Shown one piece after another: positions 8,761-16,607 of a stretch of 64,000 nt of DNA. A model generated the notes under the pieces. The model saw nothing but the letters and a program-made list of their open reading frames with translations, made no database searches and was not told the DNA's origin. The position numbers were made by a program, and so were the translations under genes. This DNA comes from Emticicia aquatica (lineage in GTDB: Bacteria > Bacteroidota > Bacteroidia > Cytophagales > Spirosomataceae), in contig NZ_CAKLPY010000001.1 of the NCBI RefSeq assembly GCF_923079645.1, forward strand, positions 186,001 through 250,000, written 5' to 3'. How positions within the stretch are numbered: the first letter of the stretch is position 1; each line of letters starts with the position of its first letter.

Positions 8761-9996
8761 TTACGATTTTGGTTGTTTCATAAATTTACTGATGCCAACG
8801 ATTAGTAATAATCCAACAATTAAATAGAGAACAGATGTGGCACTAATTGAAGCACTCATGCCATATTTTGTGCTGGCATAAGCAATGGCAATAGGGGCAA
8901 TTCCGCCACCAAACCAGCCAATTGAATTCATAAATCCTACGGCAGTTGCTCGATTTTTCGGTTTCACAACATCATGCAACGATGCCCAAATATTGGCATC
9001 GTACAAACCTTTAAAATAACCAAAACCGATAAGTGCTACAATCAAAATGGGTATTGAAAGTGTCCAGCCTGCTAAAAATATGAAAGGAACACCCATCAAC
9101 AATCCAATACTTTGAGTTATCATACGGCCGCCAAAATAACGTTTTGCTAATTTATCTGCTAAAAATCCACCTGAAATAACTCCAAGAACAGATGCCATTT
9201 GTAGATAAAAAGTAGCATTCAAACCTGCCATTGAAAGGCTCATATTGAATTTTTTATAAAGAAAAGAGGGCATCCATGTTAAGAAAATACTTGCCACAAA
9301 ATTAGCTCCAACAAAAACGGTTACTAAAATCCAAACTATTGGTTTACTGAAAACCTGCTTGATATTATCTGAAATATTTCTTTGTTTCAAATCAAATAAA
9401 ACGTGTGTATTCTCTTCAATTTCGGCTTGTCCTCGAACGGGTTCTTTCAAAAATCCAAGCAAAATGACTCCAAGTAAAACGCCAAGTCCACCAAAAAGAT
9501 AAAAGCTTGTGTGCCAACCATAATACTGACCCATAAAACCAGCTACCGTTCCACCAGCAATCGTACCAGCATAAACACTCGATTGATGAAATGACATAGC
9601 TTTCGAGCGTGTTTCTTTGCTATGATAATCACTTAAAAGCGACATTGATGCAGGAAAATAAAAAGCTTCACCAAAACCTTCTAAAGCCCGACAAATGACA
9701 AGATGAACATAGTTTGTGGAAAGGGCCGTTCCGATTGTAACTAAAGACCAAAAAATAAGCCCACCAATAATAAGGGTTTTACGTGGAAATTTATCACCAA
9801 CGATGCCTGCAATTGCTCCAAATCCTGCATAAACCCACATAAAAGCAGCACCAACAATACCAAGTTGAATATCGCTTAAACTCATTTCTTGTTTCAAAAG
9901 TGGAAATACAGAAAAGATAGCCTGACGGTCTGCGTAGTTAAAGAAACAAACAAACCACAACATAAAAACGACCCACCATTTGTAATTTTTGCTCAT
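8761..9996 (-). CDS. MFS transporter
   Basis: The 411-residue protein has about 12 predicted transmembrane segments and major facilitator features: an NYADRQAIFSV start typical of the anion:cation symporter type branch, a GDKFPRK loop between helices 2 and 3, and an RALEGFGEAFYFPA segment in helices 4 and 5. The second half has a matching ADKLAKRY loop. Family members import sugar acids, hexuronates or other organic anions. No catabolic gene lies next to it, so the substrate cannot be guessed. It sits between two unrelated genes on the same strand, and the terminator ahead of it separates it from dnaJ. Confidence 0.85.
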   Translation of the reverse strand: MSKNYKWWVVFMLWFVCFFNYADRQAIFSVFPLLKQEMSLSDIQLGIVGAAFMWVYAGFGAIAGIVGDKFPRKTLIIGGLIFWSLVTIGTALSTNYVHLVICRALEGFGEAFYFPASMSLLSDYHSKETRSKAMSFHQSSVYAGTIAGGTVAGFMGQYYGWHTSFYLFGGLGVLLGVILLGFLKEPVRGQAEIEENTHVLFDLKQRNISDNIKQVFSKPIVWILVTVFVGANFVASIFLTWMPSFLYKKFNMSLSMAGLNATFYLQMASVLGVISGGFLADKLAKRYFGGRMITQSIGLLMGVPFIFLAGWTLSIPILIVALIGFGYFKGLYDANIWASLHDVVKPKNRATAVGFMNSIGWFGGGIAPIAIAYASTKYGMSASISATSVLYLIVGLLLIVGISKFMKQPKS

Positions 9997-10132
9997 TTTT
10001 TGCTTTATGAGATTTTTGAAACTAATCGAATATTAATTAATTCTGCAAAATAGTTTGAAATATTTAATGCTGAAAATTTTTGTGCTTTTTTAATATTTAT
10101 TATAAAAAATTCATTGTTTTATTCCTTTTTGG

Positions 10133-10176
10133 ATAAATAAAAAACGGTTTGAACCAATAGATTCAAACCGTTTTTT
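10133..10176 (-). terminator. Rho-independent terminator after dnaJ
   Basis: A perfect 13-bp stem (10141-10153 with 10162-10174) closes an 8-base loop. A-rich sequence on the low-coordinate side gives a U-tract on the minus strand. It lies about 20 bases beyond the dnaJ stop. Confidence 0.85.
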
Positions 10177-10195
10177 ATCGAATAATCTTTTAATC

Positions 10196-11350
10196 TTAAT
10201 GAAAGAAATCTTTCATTTTATCAAAAATACTTCTTTCATTCTTATCAGTTTTTGGCTGAAAATTTGGCAGTGTTCTCATTTTTTCAAGAATCACTCTATC
10301 TTCTGCACTAATTGTTGTTGGCGTGAAGAGACTTACATGTACCAATTGGTCACCTACACCATAACTATTGAGTTCTTTTAAACCTTTGCCTTTCAATCGT
10401 AAAATTTCACCCGATTGAGTACCAGGCTTAATCACGATTTTTACTTTTCCACCAACAGTCGGAATTTCAACATCTTTCCCCAAAGCGGCATCAGCAAAAT
10501 TTAGACGTAAATCGTAAATAATGTTGCTTCCGTCACGCTTGAGTTCGGGGTGTTCTTCTTCTTCAATTACAATCAATAAATCACCAGCAATACCACCACG
10601 AGTTGGCACGTTTCCTTTGCCAGTCATTGATAACTGCATTCCTTCGCCTACTCCAGCTGGAATTTTGATGCTCAATAAATCTTCGTTTAATTGTCTTCCT
10701 TCACCAAAACAAACATCGCAGCGTTCAGTAACAACTTTTCCTTCTCCTTGGCAAGTAGGGCATGGGCTAGTTGAAACCATCTGTCCGAGCATAGTATTGA
10801 CTACCTTACGTACTTGTCCTTGCCCGTTACAGGTAGTACAAGATTTAAGAGACGTGCCATTTTTGGAGCCGTTTCCACTACAAGTATTACATGAAACGTA
10901 ACGTTTTACTTTTATTTTTTTCTCAACGCCGTTAGCAATTTCTTCTAAGTCGAGCTTGAGTTTAATTCTCAAATCCGAACCTTTTCTCATGGCTTGTCCT
11001 CCACGGCGTCCGCCGCCACCACCACCGCCAAAGAAACTACCAAATGGACTGTCATCTCCGAAAACACTACCAAAAATATCTTCCATATTGACGCCTTGTC
11101 CACCTCCAAAACCGCCTGAACCACCCACACCTTGGTGGCCGAATTGGTCATAACGTTGGCGTTTTTCGGGATCCGAAAGAACACTATATGCTTCAGCTAT
11201 TTCCTTAAATTTTTCTTCGGCAACTTTATCGCCTGGATTTTTATCTGGATGATACTGAATCGCTAATTTTCGGTAAGCTTTCTTTAAATCGTCGTCCGAA
11301 GCGTTTTTTGCAACGCCCAGTAATTCATAATAATCTTTTTTCTGTGCCAT
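10196..11350 (-). CDS. dnaJ: Chaperone DnaJ (Hsp40)
   Basis: A full-length 384-residue class I Hsp40. It has a J domain (residues 5-70) with the HPD motif at 34-36, a glycine/phenylalanine-rich linker (about 75-120), a zinc domain with four CxxCxGxG repeats (about 155-215: [32 protein letters not shown]) and the C-terminal substrate-binding domains. DnaJ delivers unfolded proteins to DnaK and stimulates its ATPase. It lies about 100 bases downstream of grpE on the same strand, the usual co-chaperone pair. dnaK itself is not in this window. Confidence 0.97.
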   Translation of the reverse strand: MAQKKDYYELLGVAKNASDDDLKKAYRKLAIQYHPDKNPGDKVAEEKFKEIAEAYSVLSDPEKRQRYDQFGHQGVGGSGGFGGGQGVNMEDIFGSVFGDDSPFGSFFGGGGGGGRRGGQAMRKGSDLRIKLKLDLEEIANGVEKKIKVKRYVSCNTCSGNGSKNGTSLKSCTTCNGQGQVRKVVNTMLGQMVSTSPCPTCQGEGKVVTERCDVCFGEGRQLNEDLLSIKIPAGVGEGMQLSMTGKGNVPTRGGIAGDLLIVIEEEEHPELKRDGSNIIYDLRLNFADAALGKDVEIPTVGGKVKIVIKPGTQSGEILRLKGKGLKELNSYGVGDQLVHVSLFTPTTISAEDRVILEKMRTLPNFQPKTDKNERSIFDKMKDFFH

Positions 11351-11453
11351 GTTTTTGTAAGATATGAGAAATGAGATATAAGAATTTTATAAAAGCTGAT
11401 TTAATTCAGTGTTTAAATTAACTCATAATTGAATCTCATAACTCATCATTTTT

Positions 11454-12035
11454 TTAGTTTCCGACTACAACTTTTGCGTAGCGGATAACTTTATCGTTTA
11501 GGTAATAACCTTTTTCTACTTCATCAATGACTTTGCCTTTTTGGTCTTCTCCAGCGGCAAATTGTGTGATACATTCATGGAGTTCAACATCAAAGTCTTG
11601 TCCTTTTGAATCGATGGCTTTTACGCCTTTACTCGCCAAAGTTTTTTGCAATTTACTGAAAATCAGAGCAATACCTTCTTTTAATGGCTCGATTTCGGTA
11701 ACAGTTTCAAACGATTTATTAGCTCGCTCGAAATCATCAATGACGGGAATCAGTTCTTTGATTAAGCTTTCAGAAGCATTTTGAATCATCTCAATTTTTT
11801 CTTTAGATGTTCTGCGACGGAAGTTCTCAAAGTCGGCATATAGTCGTAAATATTTATCTTTGGCTTCTGCAAGTTGGTTTTCTAGTGCCGAAATTGGGTC
11901 AACTTCTATTTCTGTTTCTGCATCTGTATCTCCGTTTTCTCCTTCTAGTTGTTCGTTATTTGTAGCGGAATCGTCGTTAGTATCTGTTGCTTGTTGATTA
12001 TTAACTTGTTCCTGTTCTTCTTTATTCTCTGCCAT
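11454..12035 (-). CDS. grpE: Nucleotide exchange factor GrpE
   Basis: GrpE releases ADP from DnaK. From the ATG at 12035 the protein has 193 residues: a long acidic, glutamine-rich disordered N-terminus, a helical coiled-coil dimerisation part (about 55-115, with the conserved YADFENFRRRTSKE segment) and a C-terminal beta domain ending in KVVVGN. An open frame upstream begins at a TTG (12071), but the ATG product MAENKE looks like a normal GrpE start, so I chose it. It is followed by dnaJ. A perfect CTGACA-N3-TGTCAG palindrome lies 60 bases upstream and may be its operator. Confidence 0.95.
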   Translation of the reverse strand: MAENKEEQEQVNNQQATDTNDDSATNNEQLEGENGDTDAETEIEVDPISALENQLAEAKDKYLRLYADFENFRRRTSKEKIEMIQNASESLIKELIPVIDDFERANKSFETVTEIEPLKEGIALIFSKLQKTLASKGVKAIDSKGQDFDVELHECITQFAAGEDQKGKVIDEVEKGYYLNDKVIRYAKVVVGN

Positions 12036-12094
12036 TTTGTAATCTATTTTATTTTGTGCAAATTTCGACAATTATTTTGCCAATAGGAAGTTTA

Positions 12095-12109
12095 CTGACA
12101 AGATGTCAG
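12095..12109. promoter_or_regulatory. Perfect CTGACA-N3-TGTCAG palindrome upstream of grpE
   Basis: CTGACA (12095-12100) and TGTCAG (12104-12109) are exact inverted repeats around AGA. They lie between the divergent grpE and ridA-like genes, 60 bases before the grpE start. It is not a CIRCE element. A heat-shock regulatory role is inference. Confidence 0.4.
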
Positions 12110-12207
12110 AAAAATAGTGGAATTATAGACTTTTTTTAACTACCTAAAAGACAAAATGCAAGTATTGTAAACCCAATTTTAATCAAAGTATAAAAAAAAC
12201 AAAAACA

Positions 12208-12597
12208 ATGGAAAGAGTAAATGTATCGACAGGAGCAAAATGGGAAGACATCATTGGGTATTCACGTGCAGTGAAAATGGGAAATATCATCGAAGTAACG
12301 GGTACTGTTGCTACTGATGGAAGTGGCGAGATTGTTGGGAAAAATGACCCATACATTCAAACAAAATTTATCATTTTGAAAGTAGAAAAAGTGCTAGAAC
12401 AACTCGGTGCGAAACTTTCAGACGTAGTGCGTACCCGAATTTTCACGACTGATATTTCAAAATGGGAAGATATTGGTAAAGCTCATGGAGAGCTTTTTAG
12501 AGACATAAAACCTTGTACAACAATGGTTGAAGTGAATGCCCTAATTGGAGCAGATTATTTGGTAGAAATTGAATTTTCGGCTATTTTGAGTGAATAG
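12208..12597 (+). CDS. RidA family protein (YjgF/YER057c/UK114)
   Basis: The 129-residue protein fits the RidA family in length and in the core segments: a GNIIEVTGTVA strand, a TKFIILKVEKVLEQLGA helix, VVRTRIFTTDI with the conserved arginine, and the C-terminal MVEVNALIGADYLVEIEF strand. True RidA proteins deaminate reactive enamine/imine intermediates made by pyridoxal-phosphate enzymes, using that arginine to hold the carboxylate. Here the region before it reads LSDVVRTRIF, close to the consensus. Many subfamilies have other or unknown roles. It is a single gene divergent from grpE. Confidence 0.85.
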   Translation: MERVNVSTGAKWEDIIGYSRAVKMGNIIEVTGTVATDGSGEIVGKNDPYIQTKFIILKVEKVLEQLGAKLSDVVRTRIFTTDISKWEDIGKAHGELFRDIKPCTTMVEVNALIGADYLVEIEFSAILSE

Positions 12598-12608
12598 TTG
12601 TGTTATGT

Positions 12609-12648
12609 TTTAGGAAGTACGTTGAAGAGATTTTAACTGCTTCCTAAA
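12609..12648. terminator. Stem-loop between convergent RidA and response-regulator genes
   Basis: TTTAGGAAG (12609-12617) and CTTCCTAAA (12640-12648) form a 9-bp stem between two convergent stop codons. There is no strong U-tract on either side, so it is a weak terminator candidate. Confidence 0.35.
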
Positions 12649-12655
12649 TATACAT

Positions 12656-13306
12656 TTACACCAAATGATTTCTTATCGCAAAAGCTACAAGACCTGCAGT
12701 ATTTTTTAGTCCAAGTTTTTCCATCATTCGCAATCTATGACCTTCTACGGTTCGTGGACTTAACGAAACAAGTTCACCGATTTCGGCGGTTGTAAGTCCT
12801 TCGCAAATGTATTTTAAAACCTGTATTTCTCGTTCTGAAAGGTCGGTTTTATAATTGAAAATTTTATTTTCTTGTTGAGTTTTACGATTCATTTTACGAA
12901 GCATAATTTTACTCACAAAATCGCTAAAATAAATATCGGTTTCGTTGACTTTTCGTATAGCTTTTTCAACTTCTTCGGGGTCCGTGTCTTTCAATAAATA
13001 GCCATTTGCTCCAATTTCCATCAAATGAAGTACAAATTGGTCTTCATCATGCATTGAAAGAATCAAAACCTTTGTATCTGGAAATAGTTGTCTCACTGCT
13101 TCTGTGGTTTTAATGCCATCCAATACGGGCATTTGCAAATCCATCAAAACAACATCAATTGAATGATTTGGGAGTTTATCTAAGAATTCTTGACCATTAG
13201 TTGCTTCAAATATTACCTCAAAATCTGGTACTTGTTGCAGAATAGAAATCATTCCTTTCCGAAATAAACTATGGTCATCAACGACAGCTAACTGAATTTT
13301 TGACAT
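12656..13306 (-). CDS. NarL/FixJ-type response regulator
   Basis: From the ATG at 13306 this is a 216-residue protein with an N-terminal receiver domain (about 1-120) and a C-terminal LuxR-type helix-turn-helix (about 150-215, with SEREIQVLKYICEGLTTAEI and SPRTVEGHRLRMMEKL). The receiver has the acidic pair (VVDDH), the phospho-acceptor aspartate (VVLMDLQMP) and the switch lysine (LLKDTD). An upstream in-frame ATG at 13366 would add 20 residues from the spacer, so I chose the later start. It is the last gene of a four-gene set, directly after its presumed kinase. Confidence 0.9.
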   Translation of the reverse strand: MSKIQLAVVDDHSLFRKGMISILQQVPDFEVIFEATNGQEFLDKLPNHSIDVVLMDLQMPVLDGIKTTEAVRQLFPDTKVLILSMHDEDQFVLHLMEIGANGYLLKDTDPEEVEKAIRKVNETDIYFSDFVSKIMLRKMNRKTQQENKIFNYKTDLSEREIQVLKYICEGLTTAEIGELVSLSPRTVEGHRLRMMEKLGLKNTAGLVAFAIRNHLV

Positions 13307-13396
13307 GATTTTATTGAGATATGAGATACGAGAGATGAGATACAAGTATTTTTTACTTTCACTCAATTGGCTTTAAACCTTTTCTCTTATTCAATT

Positions 13397-14206
13397 TTAA
13401 ATAGGTATTTCAATGATGGTTTTGGTGCCTTTCCCAATTTGTGATTTTATATCTAACGTTCCATCAATTACACTCAATCGACTTTCCATGTTTCGCATGC
13501 CTAAGCCTGATTTTGGGTCTTTGCGGGTATTTTCAAAATCGAAACCTTTGCCATCATCAGTAAAGGTAAAAATTATTTTATTGTTTTCAGTGGTAAGTCT
13601 CAACGAAATTTCTTTTGCATCGGCGTGTTTGAGTGCATTATTGACTAATTCTTGAATAAGACGATAAATAGTTAGCTCAATTTTTTTATCAAAACGTTGT
13701 TTAATATCAATTCCTTCGTGACTAAAAATAAATGATGTAGCCGAAGCTAAATGTACTTTTTGGATAAACTCATCAATCGAAGAAATGAGTCCAAATTCCT
13801 CTAATGTACTGGGAACTAGTTCTTTAGAAATCCTGCGTACCTGACTGATTGATTGTTCAAGTAATTCACGCGTTTGTTTGCCCATTGTAGCTAGGTCTTG
13901 GGCGTTATCTAATTTTCGGAGTAGTTGATTAAAACTCATCTTTGTAACCGAAAGCATTGCTCCAACTTCATCATGTAGATCTTTGGCTATTCGTACTCGC
14001 TCTACTTCTTGTACTTCTAAGGCCGACTCTAGGAGTTGGCGTTGCATTTCTGTTCTTAGTTCTTGTATTTGTTTTTGCTGATTAAGGTCTTTTCTGAGTT
14101 GTTTTTGTTGATAATAAGCTACAAATACAATCAAAACAACGCCCATTAAAAGTAGAATGGTCGTTCCGATAATTATTAAAGAATATGGATTTTCACTATC
14201 AAACAT
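13397..14206 (-). CDS. Sensor histidine kinase (NarX/DegS-like)
   Basis: The 269-residue kinase has a single N-terminal transmembrane helix (about 9-30), a short coiled-coil linker, a HisKA_3 dimerisation domain with the phospho-acceptor histidine in AKDLHDEVGAML (H78), and a HATPase domain with an ELVNNALKHA N-box and a DDGKGFDFEN G-box. There is no recognisable ligand-binding sensor region, so it needs input from a partner or from the membrane. The gene upstream encodes a multi-span membrane protein that could supply the signal, and the gene downstream is a matching NarL-type regulator. Confidence 0.9.
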   Translation of the reverse strand: MFDSENPYSLIIIGTTILLLMGVVLIVFVAYYQQKQLRKDLNQQKQIQELRTEMQRQLLESALEVQEVERVRIAKDLHDEVGAMLSVTKMSFNQLLRKLDNAQDLATMGKQTRELLEQSISQVRRISKELVPSTLEEFGLISSIDEFIQKVHLASATSFIFSHEGIDIKQRFDKKIELTIYRLIQELVNNALKHADAKEISLRLTTENNKIIFTFTDDGKGFDFENTRKDPKSGLGMRNMESRLSVIDGTLDIKSQIGKGTKTIIEIPI

Positions 14207-14253
14207 ACAATGATTTTTGGTGATTTATTGACATAATTTCAATAAATATAGGG

Positions 14254-14916
14254 TTATTTTTTTTCATATTTACTTACAAAAAATGAAACACAAATGAGTA
14301 ACCTAAAAAAAATATTGATGATTGAAATAATTGAATAGAAAAAGACAAATTTTTCATGTGGAGCGTCTGATGCAAGGATTTGCTTGCCAAATAAAAAAAT
14401 GATTACGCTACCCGTTGAGTAAACAATCAGACCTGCACAGAGCCAAAATGGTGGATGTGTTAAAATGTTTTTTACAGAAGTTTCGGAAAGTAAAGTATTA
14501 AAATAAATAAATACAACAATTACATAACTTAGCCTATTCAATACATAAGGTACAAAGGCAAATTCAGCGAAATCGAATTTCCATATTCCTACAAAAACAC
14601 AGGTGAATAATAAAAAAGCAATCAACCATTTTTTGAAATATTGGCTATTGAGTTGTAAAAAGACTAAACAAATAATTGTGACTTCTAATAATTCTGTAAA
14701 ATTAAAAATATTTAAGTTGTTCTGGTTTTTAACTGAAATCCAGACTGATTGCAAATCCAAAAGAAAATGAACTATTATAAAATAGAACAATAGTTTATTT
14801 TCTTTTGACAGATATTTATAACTGATGATTCCAATTAGGAGAGGACAAAGAGTAATAACATCTGAAACTGCAATAAAGGGGTACTTATTTATTAAATAAA
14901 TGTATCGCTCCCACAT
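14254..14916 (-). CDS. Multi-span membrane protein in a two-component operon, function unknown
   Basis: I do not recognise this 220-residue protein. It is almost entirely hydrophobic, with roughly seven predicted transmembrane helices (near residues 18-36, 42-60, 70-90, 97-116, 121-142, 157-177 and 190-212) and short charged loops, ending in KYEKK. No enzyme motif is visible. It sits 14 bases after an unknown soluble protein gene and 47 bases before the histidine kinase gene, all on the minus strand. The kinase has no sensor domain of its own, so a sensing or signal-coupling role for this protein is a reasonable inference. Confidence 0.6.
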   Translation of the reverse strand: MWERYIYLINKYPFIAVSDVITLCPLLIGIISYKYLSKENKLLFYFIIVHFLLDLQSVWISVKNQNNLNIFNFTELLEVTIICLVFLQLNSQYFKKWLIAFLLFTCVFVGIWKFDFAEFAFVPYVLNRLSYVIVVFIYFNTLLSETSVKNILTHPPFWLCAGLIVYSTGSVIIFLFGKQILASDAPHEKFVFFYSIISIINIFFRLLICVSFFVSKYEKK

Positions 14917-14930
14917 ATTAAGTTTTGAGT

Positions 14931-15341
14931 TTATTCATTACACGCTTGAGGACAAGGCAAACCACCACCTACTGCATTTCCGTTTGGTTCGCCTTTTAGT
15001 GCAGAGGCATCAAATGGAATATCTTTGCCATTTTCATCAACTGGAACTAAAAATAGGCGAGGGCGTAGTTTTCCTCCTTCTTTGATATTGCCGTCTTTAT
15101 CTTCTGGAGCGTGACCATAATAAATACGAATACCAAATACTTCTTTTCCACCACTGTTATTGAGCAATTTTGTAATAACTTCTTTGCCGAAAAGCTCGGC
15201 TCTTCTTATTTGCCCATCTTCATCATGGAATACATCTGATGATGCTTTTTTGCCTTTTATGTGTTCTACATGTTTTCCTACATGTTTTTCAACTTCCTTC
15301 TGTACGAAGAACGAACCAGCAGTGCGTATCTTTTCTTTCAT
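14931..15341 (-). CDS. Conserved small soluble protein of unknown function
   Basis: This 136-residue protein has no signal peptide or membrane helix. It has a charged helical N-terminus, a central VFGIRIYYG strand, an RPRLFLVPVDENGKD strand and a C-terminus ending in LPCPQACNE, where a PCPxxC motif might bind metal or form a disulfide. I recall similar unnamed Bacteroidota proteins with a 'G(I/L)RIY(Y/F)G' core and a Cys-rich tail, but give no function. It is the first gene of the signalling operon and has a good promoter 68 bases upstream. It shows base composition like its neighbours. Confidence 0.65.
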   Translation of the reverse strand: MKEKIRTAGSFFVQKEVEKHVGKHVEHIKGKKASSDVFHDEDGQIRRAELFGKEVITKLLNNSGGKEVFGIRIYYGHAPEDKDGNIKEGGKLRPRLFLVPVDENGKDIPFDASALKGEPNGNAVGGGLPCPQACNE

Positions 15342-15408
15342 TTTATTGGGTTGTTTATAAGGTTTTAATAATTTTTGCAGAAACTATAGTTTTATATTCA
15401 CTTGAATT

Positions 15409-15440
15409 CAAAAATATGAATAAATTATATGTTTGCAAAA
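15409..15440 (-). promoter_or_regulatory. Promoter of the four-gene signalling operon
   Basis: On the minus strand TTTTG (15440-15436), a 19-base spacer and TATTTTTG (15416-15409) match the Bacteroidota sigma-A consensus TTTG-N19-TAnnTTTG exactly. It lies 68 bases before the start of the gene ending at 14931. Confidence 0.65.
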
Positions 15441-15586
15441 GTAAAATTATCTAATCAAATTTATAAAAACCTGATTATTAGTGTTTTATAAATTTGATTG
15501 GATGTTTGTTACGTAAAAAGACCTAATGAAATGCGTAAAAATACGTAGTGATTTTGTATTACATTCTATCGTAATTCTAGAGGAAG

Positions 15587-15685
15587 CTATATTTTTTGAA
15601 CATTGACTGAATGTGTGCCTTTGAGACCATTAGCAACTTCAAAATCAATATGGTTGTTTTTACTGATATTTCTACCAACAAGACC
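15587..15685 (-). pseudogene. Decayed 3' half of a cold-shock protein gene
   Basis: Translated on the minus strand this gives 32 residues and a TAG stop, beginning GLVGRNISKNNHI and ending HSVNVQKI. It aligns without gaps to the last 32 residues of the intact cold-shock protein next door (GLNGIKIRENDHI to NAVNVKKI). An in-frame TAA lies two codons before the aligned part, and the first half, including the RNA-binding FFN and FGFV motifs, is absent. Similarity continues past the stop: both copies share the ATCGTAATTC segment and CTATATTTTTT. It is therefore a truncated tandem duplicate. Confidence 0.85.
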
Positions 15686-15781
15686 TATTTAAAACAGCAA
15701 ATAAATAATTAGCAATTTAAGGATATGTTTAAAAACTTGTAGTTTTTAAACATAATATATTCGTAGTGGATTTACAAAAAT

Positions 15782-15820
15782 AAAAACCCTCACTATACGT
15801 ATGTAATAGAGAGGGTTTTG
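15782..15820 (-). terminator. Rho-independent terminator after the cold-shock gene
   Basis: Arms AAAACCCTC (15783-15791) and GAGGGTTTT (15811-15819) pair, and CTAT/ATAG extends the stem with one mismatch. A-rich flanking sequence gives a U-tract on the minus strand. It is about 33 bases past the cold-shock stop. Confidence 0.8.
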
Positions 15821-15852
15821 TACTGAAGTCAATCGTAATTCAAGAAAAAAAA

Positions 15853-16047
15853 CTATATTTTTTTCACGTTGACTGCATTCAAACCTTTGCGACCTTCAAC
15901 AACATCATATTGAATGTGGTCGTTTTCACGAATTTTTATGCCGTTAAGACCTGTCACGTGAACGAAGATTTCTTGCCCTGAAGCATCATCAACGACAAAA
16001 CCAAAGCCTTTAGTCTCGTTGAAGAATTTTACTACGCCTGTTTGCAT
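15853..16047 (-). CDS. Cold-shock domain protein (CspA family)
   Basis: The 64-residue protein is a single cold-shock domain, slightly shorter than E. coli CspA. It starts MQTGVVKFFNETKGFGFV, so the RNP1-type KGFGFV motif is present, while the second motif reads EIFVHVTGL. CspA proteins bind single-stranded RNA or DNA and melt secondary structure during cold or growth transitions. The gene has a long AT-rich 5' region shared with the divergent PspC gene, with a large palindrome 84 bases upstream. A truncated tandem copy lies downstream. Confidence 0.95.
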   Translation of the reverse strand: MQTGVVKFFNETKGFGFVVDDASGQEIFVHVTGLNGIKIRENDHIQYDVVEGRKGLNAVNVKKI

Positions 16048-16131
16048 TACAATAAAATAAATTAAAGAAGTAAATAAATGAATTGCAATTTACATATTTT
16101 TAAAGAAAAAACAATTTTTGATAAAATTTTT

Positions 16132-16164
16132 TTTTGTACTAAACCAATAATTGATTGTACAAAA
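16132..16164. promoter_or_regulatory. Inverted repeat midway between cold-shock and PspC genes
   Basis: TTTTGTAC (16132-16139) and GTACAAAA (16157-16164) are exact inverted repeats. Inside them AACCAAT and ATTGATT pair with one mismatch, with a two-base offset. The element lies exactly 84 bases from both flanking start codons. It could be a shared operator or a structured leader of the cold-shock mRNA. Confidence 0.45.
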
Positions 16165-16198
16165 TCATAGCTTAGTTTATTATTTTTCTGTTAAAGTC

Positions 16199-16228
16199 TT
16201 GACAAATCTATTTTTTTTACTAATTTCG
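16199..16228 (+). promoter_or_regulatory. Promoter of the PspC-domain gene
   Basis: TTG (16199-16201), a 19-base spacer and TAATTTCG (16221-16228) match the Bacteroidota promoter consensus with one mismatch in the -7 box. The ATG follows 20 bases after the -7 element. Confidence 0.5.
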
Positions 16229-16248
16229 TTTTCAATTACACAAAAGCA

Positions 16249-16479
16249 ATGCTAAAAACAGGACGATTTAGGTACTTAGTAGAGAATCAACTCTTCGGAG
16301 TTTGCTCTCGACTTGGCGAAAAGTTAAACTTTTCGGCTGGAAGCGTTCGGATATATTTTATCTACGCTTCGTTCTTTACTTTCGGTTCTCCAATTATCAT
16401 TTATTTGATATTAGCTTTTTGGTTGGAAGTCCGAAAACATCTTCGCCGCCATAAAAACCCAACTGTTTGGGAGTTTTAA
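16249..16479 (+). CDS. PspC domain protein
   Basis: The 76-residue protein is a near-minimal PspC domain: GVCSRLGEKLNFSAGSVRI followed by a hydrophobic helix (about 37-60, FIYASFFTFGSPIIIYLILAF) and a basic tail (VRKHLRRHK). In Enterobacteria PspC is an inner-membrane sensor of envelope stress that binds PspA, but stand-alone short PspC proteins are common in Bacteroidota and their role is less clear. No other psp gene is nearby. A promoter fits 20 bases before the ATG. Confidence 0.85.
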   Translation: MLKTGRFRYLVENQLFGVCSRLGEKLNFSAGSVRIYFIYASFFTFGSPIIIYLILAFWLEVRKHLRRHKNPTVWEF

Positions 16480-16545
16480 TTATATTTTGATTATTAACTA
16501 ATTCGCTAAGTGAAAACTTAGTGATTTTTGTTGTTTCCTTATAGA

Positions 16546-16589
16546 AAAAGCCCTGTTTATTATATCTTAAATAAATAAACAGGGCTTTT
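16546..16589. terminator. Bidirectional terminator between PspC and topoisomerase genes
   Basis: A perfect 16-bp stem (16546-16561 with 16574-16589) has A-rich and T-rich ends. It can end both convergent transcripts: PspC on plus and the topoisomerase on minus. Confidence 0.85.
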
Positions 16590-16607
16590 GAAGTTCCTTA
16601 ATTAGAC

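Larger units (their letters stand above)
15342..15852. other. Long intergenic region with promoter, decayed cold-shock copy and terminator
   Basis: This is the only stretch over 300 bases without an intact gene. It holds the promoter at 15409-15440, the cold-shock gene relic at 15587-15685 and the cold-shock terminator at 15782-15820. I see no other coding sequence or RNA gene in it. Confidence 0.6.

Noticed and set aside
10521..10901. 126-codon open frame on the plus strand inside dnaJ
   Set aside because: It is antisense to the zinc-finger region of dnaJ and encodes a proline/cysteine-rich shadow sequence with no domain.
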